Made by a program: the position numbers and the translations under genes | Part shown: positions 1-7,507 of the stretch, one piece after another | Position numbering within the stretch: position 1 is the first letter of the stretch | Layout: each line of letters starts with the position of its first letter | Notes under the pieces: generated by a model | What the model saw: the letters and a program-made list of their open reading frames with translations, nothing else | What the model was told of the DNA's origin: nothing | Database searches by the model: none | Source of the DNA: Streptomyces xanthophaeus | GTDB lineage: Bacteria; Actinomycetota; Actinomycetes; Streptomycetales; Streptomycetaceae | Assembly (NCBI RefSeq): GCF_030440515.1 | Contig: NZ_CP076543.1 | Coordinates: forward strand, 3,997,501-4,061,500 | Direction of reading: 5' to 3' | DNA: 64,000 nt

Positions 1-1
1 G

Positions 2-400
2 GCGGGCTACCAGCTGGCCGGGCGCGGCCTGGTCGGCGGCGACGCGACCGCGGTCAGGGCCGAGTACGGGCAGGTCCGGGGCCTGTACCGGGTGCTCCTG
101 CTGGCCCTGCTGGAACGCACCCCGGCCCGCGGCGAGCTGGTCATGGACGGCATCGCCGTGGACCCCGCCGAGCGGAGCCGGGGCATCGGCGGGCTGCTGC
201 TGCGGGAGATCGAGGCGATCGCCGTGGAGCAGCGCTGCCGGCGGATCCGGCTGGACGTGGTCGCGGAGAACCCGCGGGCGCGGGAGCTCTACGAGAAGCA
301 CGGGTTCCGGGCGGTACGGGTGCAGCGCACGCCCTGGCTGCGGGACGTGCTGGGATTCGGGGGCGTGACGACGATGCACAAGGAGGTGGCGGCGCGATGA
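2..400 (+). CDS. GNAT family N-acetyltransferase (5' end outside window)
   Basis: The gene is open at the left edge, so its start is not seen; the frame runs from base 2 to the TGA at 398-400. It would transfer an acetyl group from acetyl-CoA to an unknown amine. The visible part is the C-terminal half of the GNAT fold. It has the acetyl-CoA loop (RSRGIGGLLL), followed by LDVVAENPRARELYEKHGF, the classic motif B ending in the beta-6 strand. The stop overlaps the start of the PaaX-like gene (ATGA at 397-400), so the two are probably translationally coupled. The substrate cannot be predicted. Confidence 0.85.
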   Translation, partial: AGYQLAGRGLVGGDATAVRAEYGQVRGLYRVLLLALLERTPARGELVMDGIAVDPAERSRGIGGLLLREIEAIAVEQRCRRIRLDVVAENPRARELYEKHGFRAVRVQRTPWLRDVLGFGGVTTMHKEVAAR

Positions 401-1224
401 GCGCGATCCCCACGCGGATGGTGGTGCACGCGCTGGTCCGGGAGGACGGGACGGTCGCGGGCGAGGAGCTGTACGAGGTCGCCGCCCTGCTCGGGATGAC
501 CGACCAGCAGGTGCGGCTGTGCGTGAAGCGGCTGGTGACCGAGGGCCGGTTCACCGTGGACGGGCGCGGCCGGCGGGCCGTGCTGCGCCTTGCGGGGACG
601 GAGCCGGGGGCCGGGCTGCCGCTCGTACCGGAGGTGGAGTTCGTCCGGCACGCCTACCGGCAGGACCGCGGGCTGGAGCCGTGGGACGGGCTCTGGCACG
701 CCTTCGCCTTCGCCGTACCGGAATCCGCGCGGGCCGCCCGGGACTCGCTGCGCGACGCCCTGACCGGGCTGGGGGCGGCGCCGGTCCAGGGCGGCCTGTA
801 CGTCACGCCGAACGCGATCGAGCCGTACGTGCGGGCACACGCGGCGGAGCTGGGCCTGGCGGAGGCCCTGACCTGCCTGAGCACCCGGGACCTGGTGGTG
901 GGCGGCACCGGCGACCCGCGGGCCCTGGCGGAGCGGCTGTGGCCGCTGCCGGAGATCGCGGCGCGGTACGGGGAGCTCCGCATGCTCGCCGAGCAGCCCG
1001 CCGGGCCCGGCCGGGCCGACGGGCTGGCGCACGCCGTGACCCTGGCCGCCGCCTTCTCCGCCGCGATGCTCCCCGATCCGCTGCTCCCGCCCGAGCTGCT
1101 GCCGCAGCCGTGGCCGGGCGCGACGGCCCGTGCGGCGGCGTCCGACGCCTGGGCCCGGCTGGGGGCCGCCGCTCCGACCCCGGGGCCCCGGCTGTTCCGC
1201 CTGTACGGCGAGGCCCTGGCCTGA
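397..1224 (+). CDS. PaaX-like transcriptional regulator
   Basis: This 275-residue protein looks like the PaaX/PaaX-C family, GntR-like repressors best known from phenylacetate catabolism. Residues 1-70 form a winged helix (ALLGMTDQQVRLCVKRLV). A middle segment with WDGLWHAF follows, and the C-terminal half is the Ala/Leu-rich helical domain typical of the family. No paa genes are present. It is coupled to the upstream acetyltransferase and lies 67 bp before a class III aminotransferase, so it may regulate either neighbour. A short inverted repeat, GTCCA-N5-TGGAC, at 1262-1276 sits just before the aminotransferase start and could be its operator. The family call is fairly firm; the regulon is unknown. 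Confidence 0.75.
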   Translation: MSAIPTRMVVHALVREDGTVAGEELYEVAALLGMTDQQVRLCVKRLVTEGRFTVDGRGRRAVLRLAGTEPGAGLPLVPEVEFVRHAYRQDRGLEPWDGLWHAFAFAVPESARAARDSLRDALTGLGAAPVQGGLYVTPNAIEPYVRAHAAELGLAEALTCLSTRDLVVGGTGDPRALAERLWPLPEIAARYGELRMLAEQPAGPGRADGLAHAVTLAAAFSAAMLPDPLLPPELLPQPWPGATARAAASDAWARLGAAAPTPGPRLFRLYGEALA

Positions 1225-1291
1225 CCCGGCGGGCGGGGGCCGCAGGGCCGGTCCCCGCCCCGTCCACATCCTGGACAACTACGCTCGTTTC

Positions 1292-2641
1292 ATGAACGCA
1301 GAAGCCGACGCCCTCGCCGCCGTGAAAGACGCCGACCGGAAGCATGTCTTCCACTCCTGGTCGGCGCAGGAGCTCATCGATCCGCTCGCCGTGGCCGGCG
1401 CGGAGGGCTCGTACTTCTGGGACTACCAGGGCAACCGCTTCCTCGACTTCTCCAGCGCCCTCGTCTACACGAACATCGGCTACCAGCACCCGAAGGTCAC
1501 CGCGGCCATCCAGGAGCAGGCGGCCAAGCTGTGCACCGTCGCGCCCGGCTTCGCCGTCGACGTGCGCTCCGAGGCCGCCCGGCTGATCGCCGAGCGCACC
1601 CCCGGCGACCTCGACAAGATCTTCTTCACCAATGCCGGGGCCGAGGCCGTGGAGAACGCCGTCCGCATGGCCCGGCTGCACACCGGCCGGCCCAAGGTGC
1701 TGTCCGCGTACCGCTCGTACCACGGCGCCACCTCCACCGCGATCAACCTGACGGGCGACGCCCGCCGCTTCGGCAACGACTCCGCGACCGCCGGTGTCGT
1801 CCACTTCTGGGGGCCGTTCGCCTACCGCTCGCCCTTCTACGCGGCCACCGAGGCCGAGGAGTGCGAGCGGGCCCTGCGCCACCTGGAGGACACCATCGTC
1901 TTCGAGGGGCCGCAGTCCATCGCCGCGATCATCCTCGAGACCGTCGGCGGCGCCCCGGGCGTGCTCGTGCACCCGGACGGCTACCTGGCCGGCGTACGCG
2001 CGCTGTGCGACCGCTTCGGCATCGTGTTCGTACTGGACGAGATCATGGTCGGCTTCGGGCGCACCGGTAAGTGGTTCGCCTCCGAGCACTGGGACGTGAC
2101 CCCCGACCTGATCTGCTTCGCCAAGGGCGTGACCAGCGGATACCTCCCGCTCGGCGGGGTCGCCATCTCGGCCGCCATCGCCGAGACCTTCGCCCGCCGG
2201 CCCTACCCGGGCGGGCTGACGTACTCCGGACACGTGCTGGCCTGCGCGGCCGCCGTCGCGACGATCGGTGTCATGGAGGAGGAGGGCATCGTGGAGCAGT
2301 CCGCCCGTACGGGTGCGGAGCTGCTCGGCCCCGGCCTGCGCGCGCTCGCCGAGCGGCACCCCTCGGTCGGGGAGGTCCGCGGGCTGGGCACCTTCTGGGC
2401 CCTGGAGCTCGTCCGGAGCAAGGAGAACCGCGAGCCGCTGGTCCCGTACAACGCGTCGGGCGCGGAGAACGCCCCGATGGCCGAGTTCGGGGCCGCCTGC
2501 AAGAAGAGCGGGCTCTGGCCGCTCGTCGCCGGCAACCGCATCCACATCGCGCCGCCCTGCAACATCTCGCCGCAGGACGTGGCCAAGGGACTGGAGATCC
2601 TCGACGAGGCCCTCTCGGTGGCGGATGCGCACACGGTCTGA
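1292..2641 (+). CDS. Class III pyridoxal-phosphate aminotransferase
   Basis: This 449-residue fold-type I transaminase should move an amino group between an omega-amino compound (for example beta-alanine or a related amine) and pyruvate or another oxoacid. NAGAEAVENA (phosphate-binding loop), VLDEIMVGFGRTG (D249 contacts the pyridine nitrogen) and FAKGVTSGYLPLGG (K278 as Schiff-base lysine) are all intact. The ATG at 1292 was chosen because the protein then starts at the usual N-terminus; an in-frame extension to 1130 would overlap the PaaX gene. Urate oxidase lies 282 bp downstream on the same strand, so a role in nitrogen salvage is a reasonable inference. The amino donor cannot be read from the sequence. 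Confidence 0.85.
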   Translation: MNAEADALAAVKDADRKHVFHSWSAQELIDPLAVAGAEGSYFWDYQGNRFLDFSSALVYTNIGYQHPKVTAAIQEQAAKLCTVAPGFAVDVRSEAARLIAERTPGDLDKIFFTNAGAEAVENAVRMARLHTGRPKVLSAYRSYHGATSTAINLTGDARRFGNDSATAGVVHFWGPFAYRSPFYAATEAEECERALRHLEDTIVFEGPQSIAAIILETVGGAPGVLVHPDGYLAGVRALCDRFGIVFVLDEIMVGFGRTGKWFASEHWDVTPDLICFAKGVTSGYLPLGGVAISAAIAETFARRPYPGGLTYSGHVLACAAAVATIGVMEEEGIVEQSARTGAELLGPGLRALAERHPSVGEVRGLGTFWALELVRSKENREPLVPYNASGAENAPMAEFGAACKKSGLWPLVAGNRIHIAPPCNISPQDVAKGLEILDEALSVADAHTV

Positions 2642-2694
2642 CCTGCGGATCTGTGGGGTCGCCCAAGGCGTGGTCGCTGGTGTTCGGAGGATTT

Positions 2695-2717
2695 GTACGG
2701 GGATCAACCCCCCGTAC
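2695..2717 (+). promoter_or_regulatory. Inverted repeat upstream of urate oxidase
   Basis: A perfect 8-bp inverted repeat (GTACGGGG, 7-nt spacer, CCCCGTAC) lies about 207 bp before the urate oxidase start and 54 bp after the aminotransferase stop. It could be an operator for a purine-catabolism regulator or a weak terminator of the aminotransferase transcript. No poly-T tract follows, which slightly favours an operator. Confidence 0.3.
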
Positions 2718-2923
2718 GCATGCTGCAATCCGTGCAGGCCGTAAGACACACAACAGGCCAAGCACCTACGAACCGGGATGCACGTCAGGCCCGGGGCGGT
2801 CCCTCGGTGAGGGGCCGAACGGCGGGGAGCGGGACGTCCTTGATTCGGGCGGGCGCTGGACGCCGGGCGTACGGGATCCAGACGACCGGACTCCGTGTTC
2901 CCGAGTACCCGAAGGAAGACAGC

Positions 2924-3841
2924 ATGAGCAAGCACGTCCTGGCCCAGAACCAGTACGGCAAGGCCGAGAACCGCATCGTGAAGGTCACCCGCAAGGGCGG
3001 CGACGGTTCCTGGCACGAGATCCGCGACCTCAACGTCTCGGTCGCGCTCCGCGGTGAATTCCGCGATGTCCACCTCACCGGCGACAACGCCAACTGCCTG
3101 CCGACCGACACCACCAAGAACACGGTGTACGCCTTCGGCAAGGAGCACGGCATCGACTCCCCCGAGGCCTTCGGCATCCTGCTCGCCAAGCATTTCGTCT
3201 CCTCGCAGCAGCCGATCCGCGAGGCCCAGATCCGCATCGAGGAGTACGTGTGGGACCGCATCCCGGTCCCCACCCGCAAGGAGCAGCACTCCTTCGTCCG
3301 CAAGGGCCAGGAGGTGCGCACCGCGCAGATCACCTACAGCGAGACGACCGGCCTGCAGGTCATCTCGGGCCTGAAGGACCTGACGGTGATGAACTCGACG
3401 AACTCCGAGTTCCACGGCTACATCAAGGACAAGTACACGACCCTGCAGGAGGCGTACGACCGCATCCTGGCGACCAAGGTCACCGCGCGCTGGGCGCACT
3501 CGGCGCTGGCCGCCGACGACGCCGGGTACGACTGGGACCAGGCGTACAAGAAGGTCCGCAAGAACCTGCTGGAAGCCTTCGCGGAGACGTACTCGTACTC
3601 GCTGCAGCAGACCCTGAACCAGATGGCCGAGCGGGTGCTCGACAACTGCGCCAAGGTCAACGAGGTGCGCCTGAACCTCCCCAACAAGCACCACTTCCTC
3701 GTCGACCTGGAGCCCTTCGGCCTCAAGAACGACAACGAGGTCTACTTCGCGGCGGACCGGATGTACGGCCTGATCGAGGGCACCATCCACCGCGACGGCG
3801 TGCAGCCGGTGATCGCGACGTCCGACTGGATCGTCGCGTGA
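2924..3841 (+). CDS. pucL: Urate oxidase (factor-independent urate hydroxylase)
   Basis: Uricase oxidises urate with O2 to 5-hydroxyisourate and H2O2, the step that opens purine-ring degradation. The 305-residue length is normal for the family. Two T-fold modules are visible. The first includes the ENRIVKVTR strand and the LPTDTTKNTVYAFGK active-site segment; the second has QQTLNQMAERVL and the NKHHFLVDL motif. There is no C-terminal peroxisomal-type tripeptide, as expected in bacteria. The ATG at 2924 follows a GGAAG ribosome site. The later pathway enzymes (HIU hydrolase, OHCU decarboxylase, allantoicase) are not in this window, so the gene appears detached from a full uric-acid cluster. 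A strong hairpin follows the stop. Confidence 0.95.
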   Translation: MSKHVLAQNQYGKAENRIVKVTRKGGDGSWHEIRDLNVSVALRGEFRDVHLTGDNANCLPTDTTKNTVYAFGKEHGIDSPEAFGILLAKHFVSSQQPIREAQIRIEEYVWDRIPVPTRKEQHSFVRKGQEVRTAQITYSETTGLQVISGLKDLTVMNSTNSEFHGYIKDKYTTLQEAYDRILATKVTARWAHSALAADDAGYDWDQAYKKVRKNLLEAFAETYSYSLQQTLNQMAERVLDNCAKVNEVRLNLPNKHHFLVDLEPFGLKNDNEVYFAADRMYGLIEGTIHRDGVQPVIATSDWIVA

Positions 3842-3858
3842 CCCGCAGGTGAGTGACA

Positions 3859-3895
3859 GTTCGGCCCGGACCGCGTCGCGGGGTCCGGGCCGAAC
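3859..3895. terminator. Hairpin terminator between convergent genes
   Basis: A perfect 14-bp stem (GTTCGGCCCGGACC and its complement) with a 9-nt loop is followed by CGTTT on the + strand. It lies between the ends of urate oxidase (+) and the histidine-phosphatase-like gene (-), so it probably ends both transcripts. Confidence 0.7.
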
Positions 3896-3913
3896 CGTTT
3901 CACCCGCCGCGGG

Positions 3914-4369
3914 CTACGGCTCGTCGTGCGCCTGTCCGACCAGGAGGTTCCAGCGCCCCGCCCGCCCGGTGAGGGTGGTGACCGACTCCGGCCGTACGTC
4001 GAGCCGCCAGAAGGCCGCCGCGGGCAGCTCCAGGGCGTGCACCACGGCCGCCCGGACGACCGCCTGCTCGACCTCGACCCGGTGCGTGCCCTCGGTCAGG
4101 CCCGCCAGCTCCGCCCCGACGCGGGCGATCAGCGCGTCCACGGACTCCCCGCCCGGCGGCGCGTACGCGGGATCCGAGAGCCAGGCGTGCACGGCCGCCG
4201 GGTCGCGGCCCGCCACCTCGTCCAGGGTGCGCCCGGCCCATTCACCCGTGGCCAGACCGCGCAGCCCCTCGTGGCCCGGGCACGGCCGGGCGTGACCGAA
4301 GCGGCCCTGGCGGGCGGCTGCGTCCAGAGCGAAACTGACCAGTCGAACTCGTACCAACGGGGTCTTCAT
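3914..4369 (-). CDS. Histidine phosphatase family-like protein, catalytic histidines not visible
   Basis: This 151-residue protein resembles the short histidine-phosphatase-superfamily members found beside cobalt transporters in Streptomyces. The middle GEWAGRTLDEV and PPGGESVDALIARVG stretches and the late VVRAAVVHALELPAAAFW stretch align with the usual fold. The family's N-terminal RHG triad is absent: the strand reads VRLVSFALDAAA. The position of the second catalytic histidine reads VEVEQAVVRAA, with no histidine before the VVRAA. Phosphatase activity is therefore doubtful. The gene diverges from the cobalamin-riboswitch/cbtBA unit, so a role linked to cobalt or cobalamin (for example CobC-like) is an inference from context only. 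Confidence 0.65.
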   Translation of the reverse strand: MKTPLVRVRLVSFALDAAARQGRFGHARPCPGHEGLRGLATGEWAGRTLDEVAGRDPAAVHAWLSDPAYAPPGGESVDALIARVGAELAGLTEGTHRVEVEQAVVRAAVVHALELPAAAFWRLDVRPESVTTLTGRAGRWNLLVGQAHDEP

Positions 4370-4414
4370 AAGGGGAGCCTAAGCGCGGTACGGTCACAAA
4401 TGGTTCAATTGACT

Positions 4415-4512
4415 TACGACGGAACGACGGAAGCACCGGTGAGAATCCGGCACGGTCGCGCCACTGTGAAACCTCCCGGAGGGGGAGGAAAGTCAGACCC
4501 GCCACCGTCGTA
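4415..4512 (+). promoter_or_regulatory. Cobalamin riboswitch upstream of cbtB
   Basis: The leader of cbtB has the hallmarks of an adenosylcobalamin riboswitch. An 8-bp P1 helix is formed by 4415-4422 (TACGACGG) and 4505-4512 (CCGTCGTA). Between them lie the CCGGTGAGAATCCGG stem, the B12 box GCGCCACTGTGA at 4458-4469, and the GGAAAGTCAGACCC segment. The 46 nt between P1 and the cbtB start contain the ribosome site (CTGGAGG), so control is probably at translation initiation, although this cannot be proven here. High cobalamin should switch off cobalt import. Confidence 0.93.
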
Positions 4513-4558
4513 GCGAGCACCACTGACCGGGACGCGTGTTCCCTCTGGAGGTTCTGCC

Positions 4559-4774
4559 ATGGCCCACTCCGCCGTGCCCACGACGAACTCGCCCGTGATC
4601 GCCCCCATCTCACTCTCCGCACTGGCCCCCTGGGCCGTGTTCGTCGGCATCCTCATGCTCGTCCTGCTGTACTTCGTCGGCGCCGAGCAGGGCGCCACCT
4701 CGGTCTTCGAAGGGGAGACCATCCACGAGTGGCTGCACGACGGCCGCCACCTGCTCGGGTTCCCCTGCCACTGA
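4559..4774 (+). CDS. cbtB: CbtB cobalt transporter subunit
   Basis: CbtB is the small partner of the CbtAB cobalt import system. This 71-residue protein has one transmembrane helix (about residues 22-42). Its C-terminus is rich in histidine (HEWLHDGRHLLGFPCH), matching the metal-binding tail expected of the family. The ATG at 4559 follows CTGGAGG by 6 nt. The gene lies directly behind the cobalamin riboswitch and 42 bp ahead of cbtA. Confidence 0.93.
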   Translation: MAHSAVPTTNSPVIAPISLSALAPWAVFVGILMLVLLYFVGAEQGATSVFEGETIHEWLHDGRHLLGFPCH

Positions 4775-4816
4775 TTCCCCTGCCACCGGCCGACGTCTCA
4801 GCAAGGGAACAGAACG

Positions 4817-5584
4817 ATGACTTCCACTTCTCCGGGTGGGGTCTCCCCCCGCACCCTGCTCGTCCGCGGCATGCTCGCCGGCCTGCTGGCCGGCGTGGCC
4901 GCCTTCCTCGTCGCCTATCTCCTCGGCGAGTCCAAGGTGGACGCGGCGATCGCCATCGAAGAAGCCGCCGCGGCCGGTCACGACCACGGCGAGGACGCGC
5001 CGGTCAGCCGGGCCCTCCAGGCCACGGCCGGGCTCGGCACCGGCGTCCTGCTCTTCGCGGTGGCGCTCGGCGGCATCGCCGCGCTCGTCTACTGCTTCGC
5101 CCTGGGCCGCATCGGCCGCTTCGGCCCGCGGGCCACGGCCGCACTGGTCACCGGGGGTCTGTACGTCACCGTGACGCTGGTGCCGTTCTTCAAGTACCCC
5201 GCCAATCCCCCCGCCGTGGGCGATCCCGACACCGCCGCCCGGCGGACCGCCCTCTACCTCCTGATGATCGCCCTGAGCGTGCTGCTGGCGGCCGGCGCGC
5301 TGATCCTCGGGCGTCGCCTCGCGCCGAAGCTCGGCAACTGGAACGCCTCGATCGTCGCCGGCGCGGCCTTCGTCCTGGTCATCGGCCTCTCGTACGCCCT
5401 GCTGCCCGGCATCGACGAGGTCCCGGCGGGCTTCCCCGCCGCGCTGATCTGGGAGTTCCGCCTCGCGTCCCTGGCCATCCAGACGGCACTGTGGACGACT
5501 TTCGGCCTGGCTTTCGGTTATCTAGCCGAACGAGCCCTTGTGTCCGCCTCCGCACCCAAGGAGGCTGTGCAGCCGACGAGTTGA
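4817..5584 (+). CDS. cbtA: CbtA cobalt transporter subunit
   Basis: CbtA is the multi-spanning membrane subunit that, with CbtB, is thought to import cobalt for cobalamin synthesis. The 255-residue protein has about five to six hydrophobic helices. These include residues 16-34, 72-93, 106-125 and 147-167, and two near the C-terminus. A histidine-containing loop (GHDHGED) after the first helix and the FFKYPANPPAVGDPDT loop are family hallmarks. It shares the riboswitch leader with cbtB and is followed 21 bp later by a small membrane protein that may belong to the same unit. Confidence 0.93.
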   Translation: MTSTSPGGVSPRTLLVRGMLAGLLAGVAAFLVAYLLGESKVDAAIAIEEAAAAGHDHGEDAPVSRALQATAGLGTGVLLFAVALGGIAALVYCFALGRIGRFGPRATAALVTGGLYVTVTLVPFFKYPANPPAVGDPDTAARRTALYLLMIALSVLLAAGALILGRRLAPKLGNWNASIVAGAAFVLVIGLSYALLPGIDEVPAGFPAALIWEFRLASLAIQTALWTTFGLAFGYLAERALVSASAPKEAVQPTS

Positions 5585-5605
5585 GCACAAGGGGGCCGGT
5601 AGTAC

Positions 5606-5854
5606 ATGGCGACGGCGATCAGGCAATGGCGGGGCTGGACGGGCGCGGCCCCGTTCTGGCTGAACTCGCTCCTGCTGCTCCTGGCCCCCTGCTGCGCCGT
5701 CACGCTCTTCGGTCAGATCGGGATCATCGCCGCGCTGGCCGCGCTGGGCGGCCTGGCCCGCCACCTCTGGTACGGCGACTACGGCCACCCGGCCATGCAC
5801 CTGGCCGGCGCGCTGATGGGGGCGGGCGCGGCCGCCTTCGTCATGTGGGGCTAG
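5606..5854 (+). CDS. Small membrane protein in the cbtBA unit
   Basis: This 82-residue protein has no recognised domain. It contains about three hydrophobic segments (residues 15-31, 36-50 and 64-81). A Cys pair (APCCAV) sits in the first, and a short hydrophilic link (HLWYGDYGHP) lies between the second and third. It begins 21 bp after cbtA and has a G-rich ribosome site (GGGGGCC), so it is probably co-transcribed and under riboswitch control. A helper role in cobalt uptake is only an inference from position. After it, 5855-6073 holds no gene; it has short dyads such as CTTCGC-N5-GCGAAG at 5926-5942 that may act as a terminator. Confidence 0.7.
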   Translation: MATAIRQWRGWTGAAPFWLNSLLLLLAPCCAVTLFGQIGIIAALAALGGLARHLWYGDYGHPAMHLAGALMGAGAAAFVMWG

Positions 5855-6073
5855 GACGCACCCAGGGGATGCCTCCCACCCGTTCGGGCGCATGGGAACC
5901 GCCCTGGGCATCCCGTGGGTGGACCCTTCGCGAACTGCGAAGACTCCCCGATCGGGCGACGACACGCCCGTGACGCCATGTCAGTCCACCGTGTTGCACG
6001 GGGTACCGACGGGCAGAGGAGATGTCCACTGCTCACATGACCCGGCCGCCCGAGCCGGACTGGAGGGAATCCC

Positions 6074-6673
6074 ATGCCCCGCGCCAAGTGGGCCGTCGCT
6101 GCGCTGACGGTGGTTCTGCTGTCCACCGGCATCGCGGTGCTGCAACGGACCGAGGGTGCCCGGCCCGCGGCCGTGACCACCGATGACGCGCTGCCCTCGC
6201 GGGCGCTGGGGCTGTCCGGGCATCGCCGTCTGGTGCGGGAGCTGGAGCAGTCGGTCGAGCACACCCCCGGCACGGGGGCCCGGTCGCCGAGGACCGCCCC
6301 CGGGCCGCTGCGGGAGGTCACCGGACCCCTGCGGGCCGCGCGGCCGCTGCGGTTGCGCATTCCGAGCCTGGGCGTGGACGTACCGCTGACCGGCGGCCGC
6401 CAGGCGGTCGCCTGGGACACCGGGGGTCCGGCTCCGGGTGCGGCCGGGACCGCGGTGATGACGGTGGAAGGGCTTCGCCTCGGCGAGTTGCGGCGGGGCC
6501 GGACCATCGAGATCCCCCGCGCGGACAGCCGTACGGCCGTGTTCACCGTCGTACGGATCTCACCCGGCAGGGCCTCCGGTCACGAGGGCGCGCCCGGCCG
6601 GGCCCAACTGCGTCTGGTCGGCGGTGAGACCGCCGTGCTGGCCCGGCTGACCGGGCAGCGCCGGACCCGCTGA
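6074..6673 (+). CDS. Sortase-like secreted protein lacking catalytic residues
   Basis: This 199-residue protein starts with a signal or anchor segment (residues 5-24) and has a charged linker. A segment from about residue 90 strongly resembles actinobacterial class E/F sortases (RLRIPSLGVDVPL, then GGPAPGAAGTAVM). In a working sortase the last motif continues GH and a later strand ends in TC. Here they read MTVEG and AQLRLVGGE, so the catalytic His and Cys are missing. It is therefore probably not a transpeptidase; a structural or regulatory role is possible. The ATG at 6074 follows GGAGGGAAT. No sorting-signal substrate gene is adjacent. Confidence 0.65.
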   Translation: MPRAKWAVAALTVVLLSTGIAVLQRTEGARPAAVTTDDALPSRALGLSGHRRLVRELEQSVEHTPGTGARSPRTAPGPLREVTGPLRAARPLRLRIPSLGVDVPLTGGRQAVAWDTGGPAPGAAGTAVMTVEGLRLGELRRGRTIEIPRADSRTAVFTVVRISPGRASGHEGAPGRAQLRLVGGETAVLARLTGQRRTR

Positions 6674-6785
6674 GAGCGGCGGTCGGGCGGCGGTCCGTCA
6701 GCCGAGAGGGTGTCTTCGTCCCCCGGTCGGGGGGTTCTCGGGGTCCGCCCGGGAGTCGTCCGGCGTGGCGGGGCACACCCCTCGC

Positions 6786-7178
6786 ATGAGCGGGAGGCAC
6801 CACACGCGTTCGGCACTGGCCAGGGCTCTGACCGTGGCCTGTGTCGTGCTGCTGTGCGTCTTCGGCGCCGGTCCGGCCGGCGCGGAAGCCGCCGAGTTCC
6901 GCCCCGCCTCCAACGCCTCCACCGTGCCCGCCGCGCCCGGCGCCCCCGCCGAGTCCCCCGAGCCCGGCGAGGGCCAGTCCGACCCGGCTCCGGCCCCCGA
7001 TCCCGAGGCACGGGCGGCCGTACGGACGGTCACGCGCGGACTGCCCCGCGTACGGCGGGCGCCGCTCGCGGTGTTTCACGTGGAACACCCGGCCGCCCCG
7101 GCGTGCGGGCCTGCCGCGGACGCGGCCGAACCGGCCCTGTCCCGGCGGACGGTGCGGAGTGTGGTGCTGCGCTGCTGA
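6786..7178 (+). CDS. Secreted hypothetical protein (parS site inside gene)
   Basis: This 130-residue protein has no known domain. It has an Arg-containing N-terminus followed by a hydrophobic signal segment (ALTVACVVLLCVFGAG) and a likely signal peptidase site after AGAEA. The rest is Pro/Ala-rich and low in complexity. The ATG at 6786 was chosen over an in-frame GTG at 6765 because it places the signal peptide at the N-terminus. The stretch encoding FHVEHP coincides with a 16-bp parS sequence at 7072-7087, so the coding constraint there may come from ParB binding rather than protein function. Coding status is likely but not certain. Confidence 0.55.
   Translation: MSGRHHTRSALARALTVACVVLLCVFGAGPAGAEAAEFRPASNASTVPAAPGAPAESPEPGEGQSDPAPAPDPEARAAVRTVTRGLPRVRRAPLAVFHVEHPAAPACGPAADAAEPALSRRTVRSVVLRC
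7072..7087. other. parS site (ParB-binding), variant TGTTTCACGTGGAACA
   Basis: The sequence TGTTTCACGTGGAACA matches the Streptomyces parS form in which one half differs from the perfect palindrome (GTTTCACGTGGAAC core). ParB binds such sites around the origin to organise and segregate the chromosome. It lies inside a small secreted-protein gene, which is common for parS. A second site lies 7 kb away. Confidence 0.85.
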
Positions 7179-7237
7179 GCGGACCGAGGTCCGGAAGCAG
7201 CCCCCACACCCCCCTTTGAGCACCGTGAGGTTCCGCC

Positions 7238-7438
7238 ATGCCCATCGACCCGTACGCCGCACTGAACGCCATGCTCCGCGCCGAGGTCACCCGGATCTCC
7301 CCGCCGGTCCGGCAGACCGAGCCGGCCGCGTCACCGAAGACCACGGCCGCGGCCACAGCTACGGCCACAGCCACGGCTACGGCCGTCGAGGCCGAGAGCG
7401 AACCGCAGCGGACCGCCCCCGCGGATTCGGCCGCGTAG
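7238..7438 (+). CDS. Small hypothetical protein with Thr-Ala repeat
   Basis: This 66-residue protein has no known domain. The start MPIDPYAALNAMLRAEV looks like a helical, structured N-terminus, and the ATG has a good ribosome site (GAGGT, 8 nt upstream). The middle is a simple Thr-Ala repeat encoded by ACGGCC-type DNA repeats (about 7340-7385), and the tail is acidic. The first 30 residues and the ribosome site argue that it is a real gene. Its function is unknown. Confidence 0.5.
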   Translation: MPIDPYAALNAMLRAEVTRISPPVRQTEPAASPKTTAAATATATATATAVEAESEPQRTAPADSAA

Positions 7439-7455
7439 GGACCGCGCGGACGCGC

Positions 7456-7484
7456 CAGGAGCGCCGGGGGCACCGGCGCTCCTG
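7456..7484. terminator. Hairpin between convergent genes
   Basis: A 12-bp stem (CAGGAGCGCCGG and its complement) with a 5-nt loop lies between the small Thr-Ala-rich gene (+) and the membrane protein gene ending at 7508 (-). It can serve as a two-way terminator. Confidence 0.55.
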
Positions 7485-7507
7485 TCCGTCCCGGCCGTGC
7501 GACCGGC

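Noticed and set aside
803..3790. A 995-codon open frame on the minus strand across the PaaX, aminotransferase and uricase genes.
   Set aside because: It lies antisense to three well-recognised genes and encodes low-complexity Gly/Arg/Val-rich sequence. Long antisense frames are expected in DNA with very GC-rich third codon positions.
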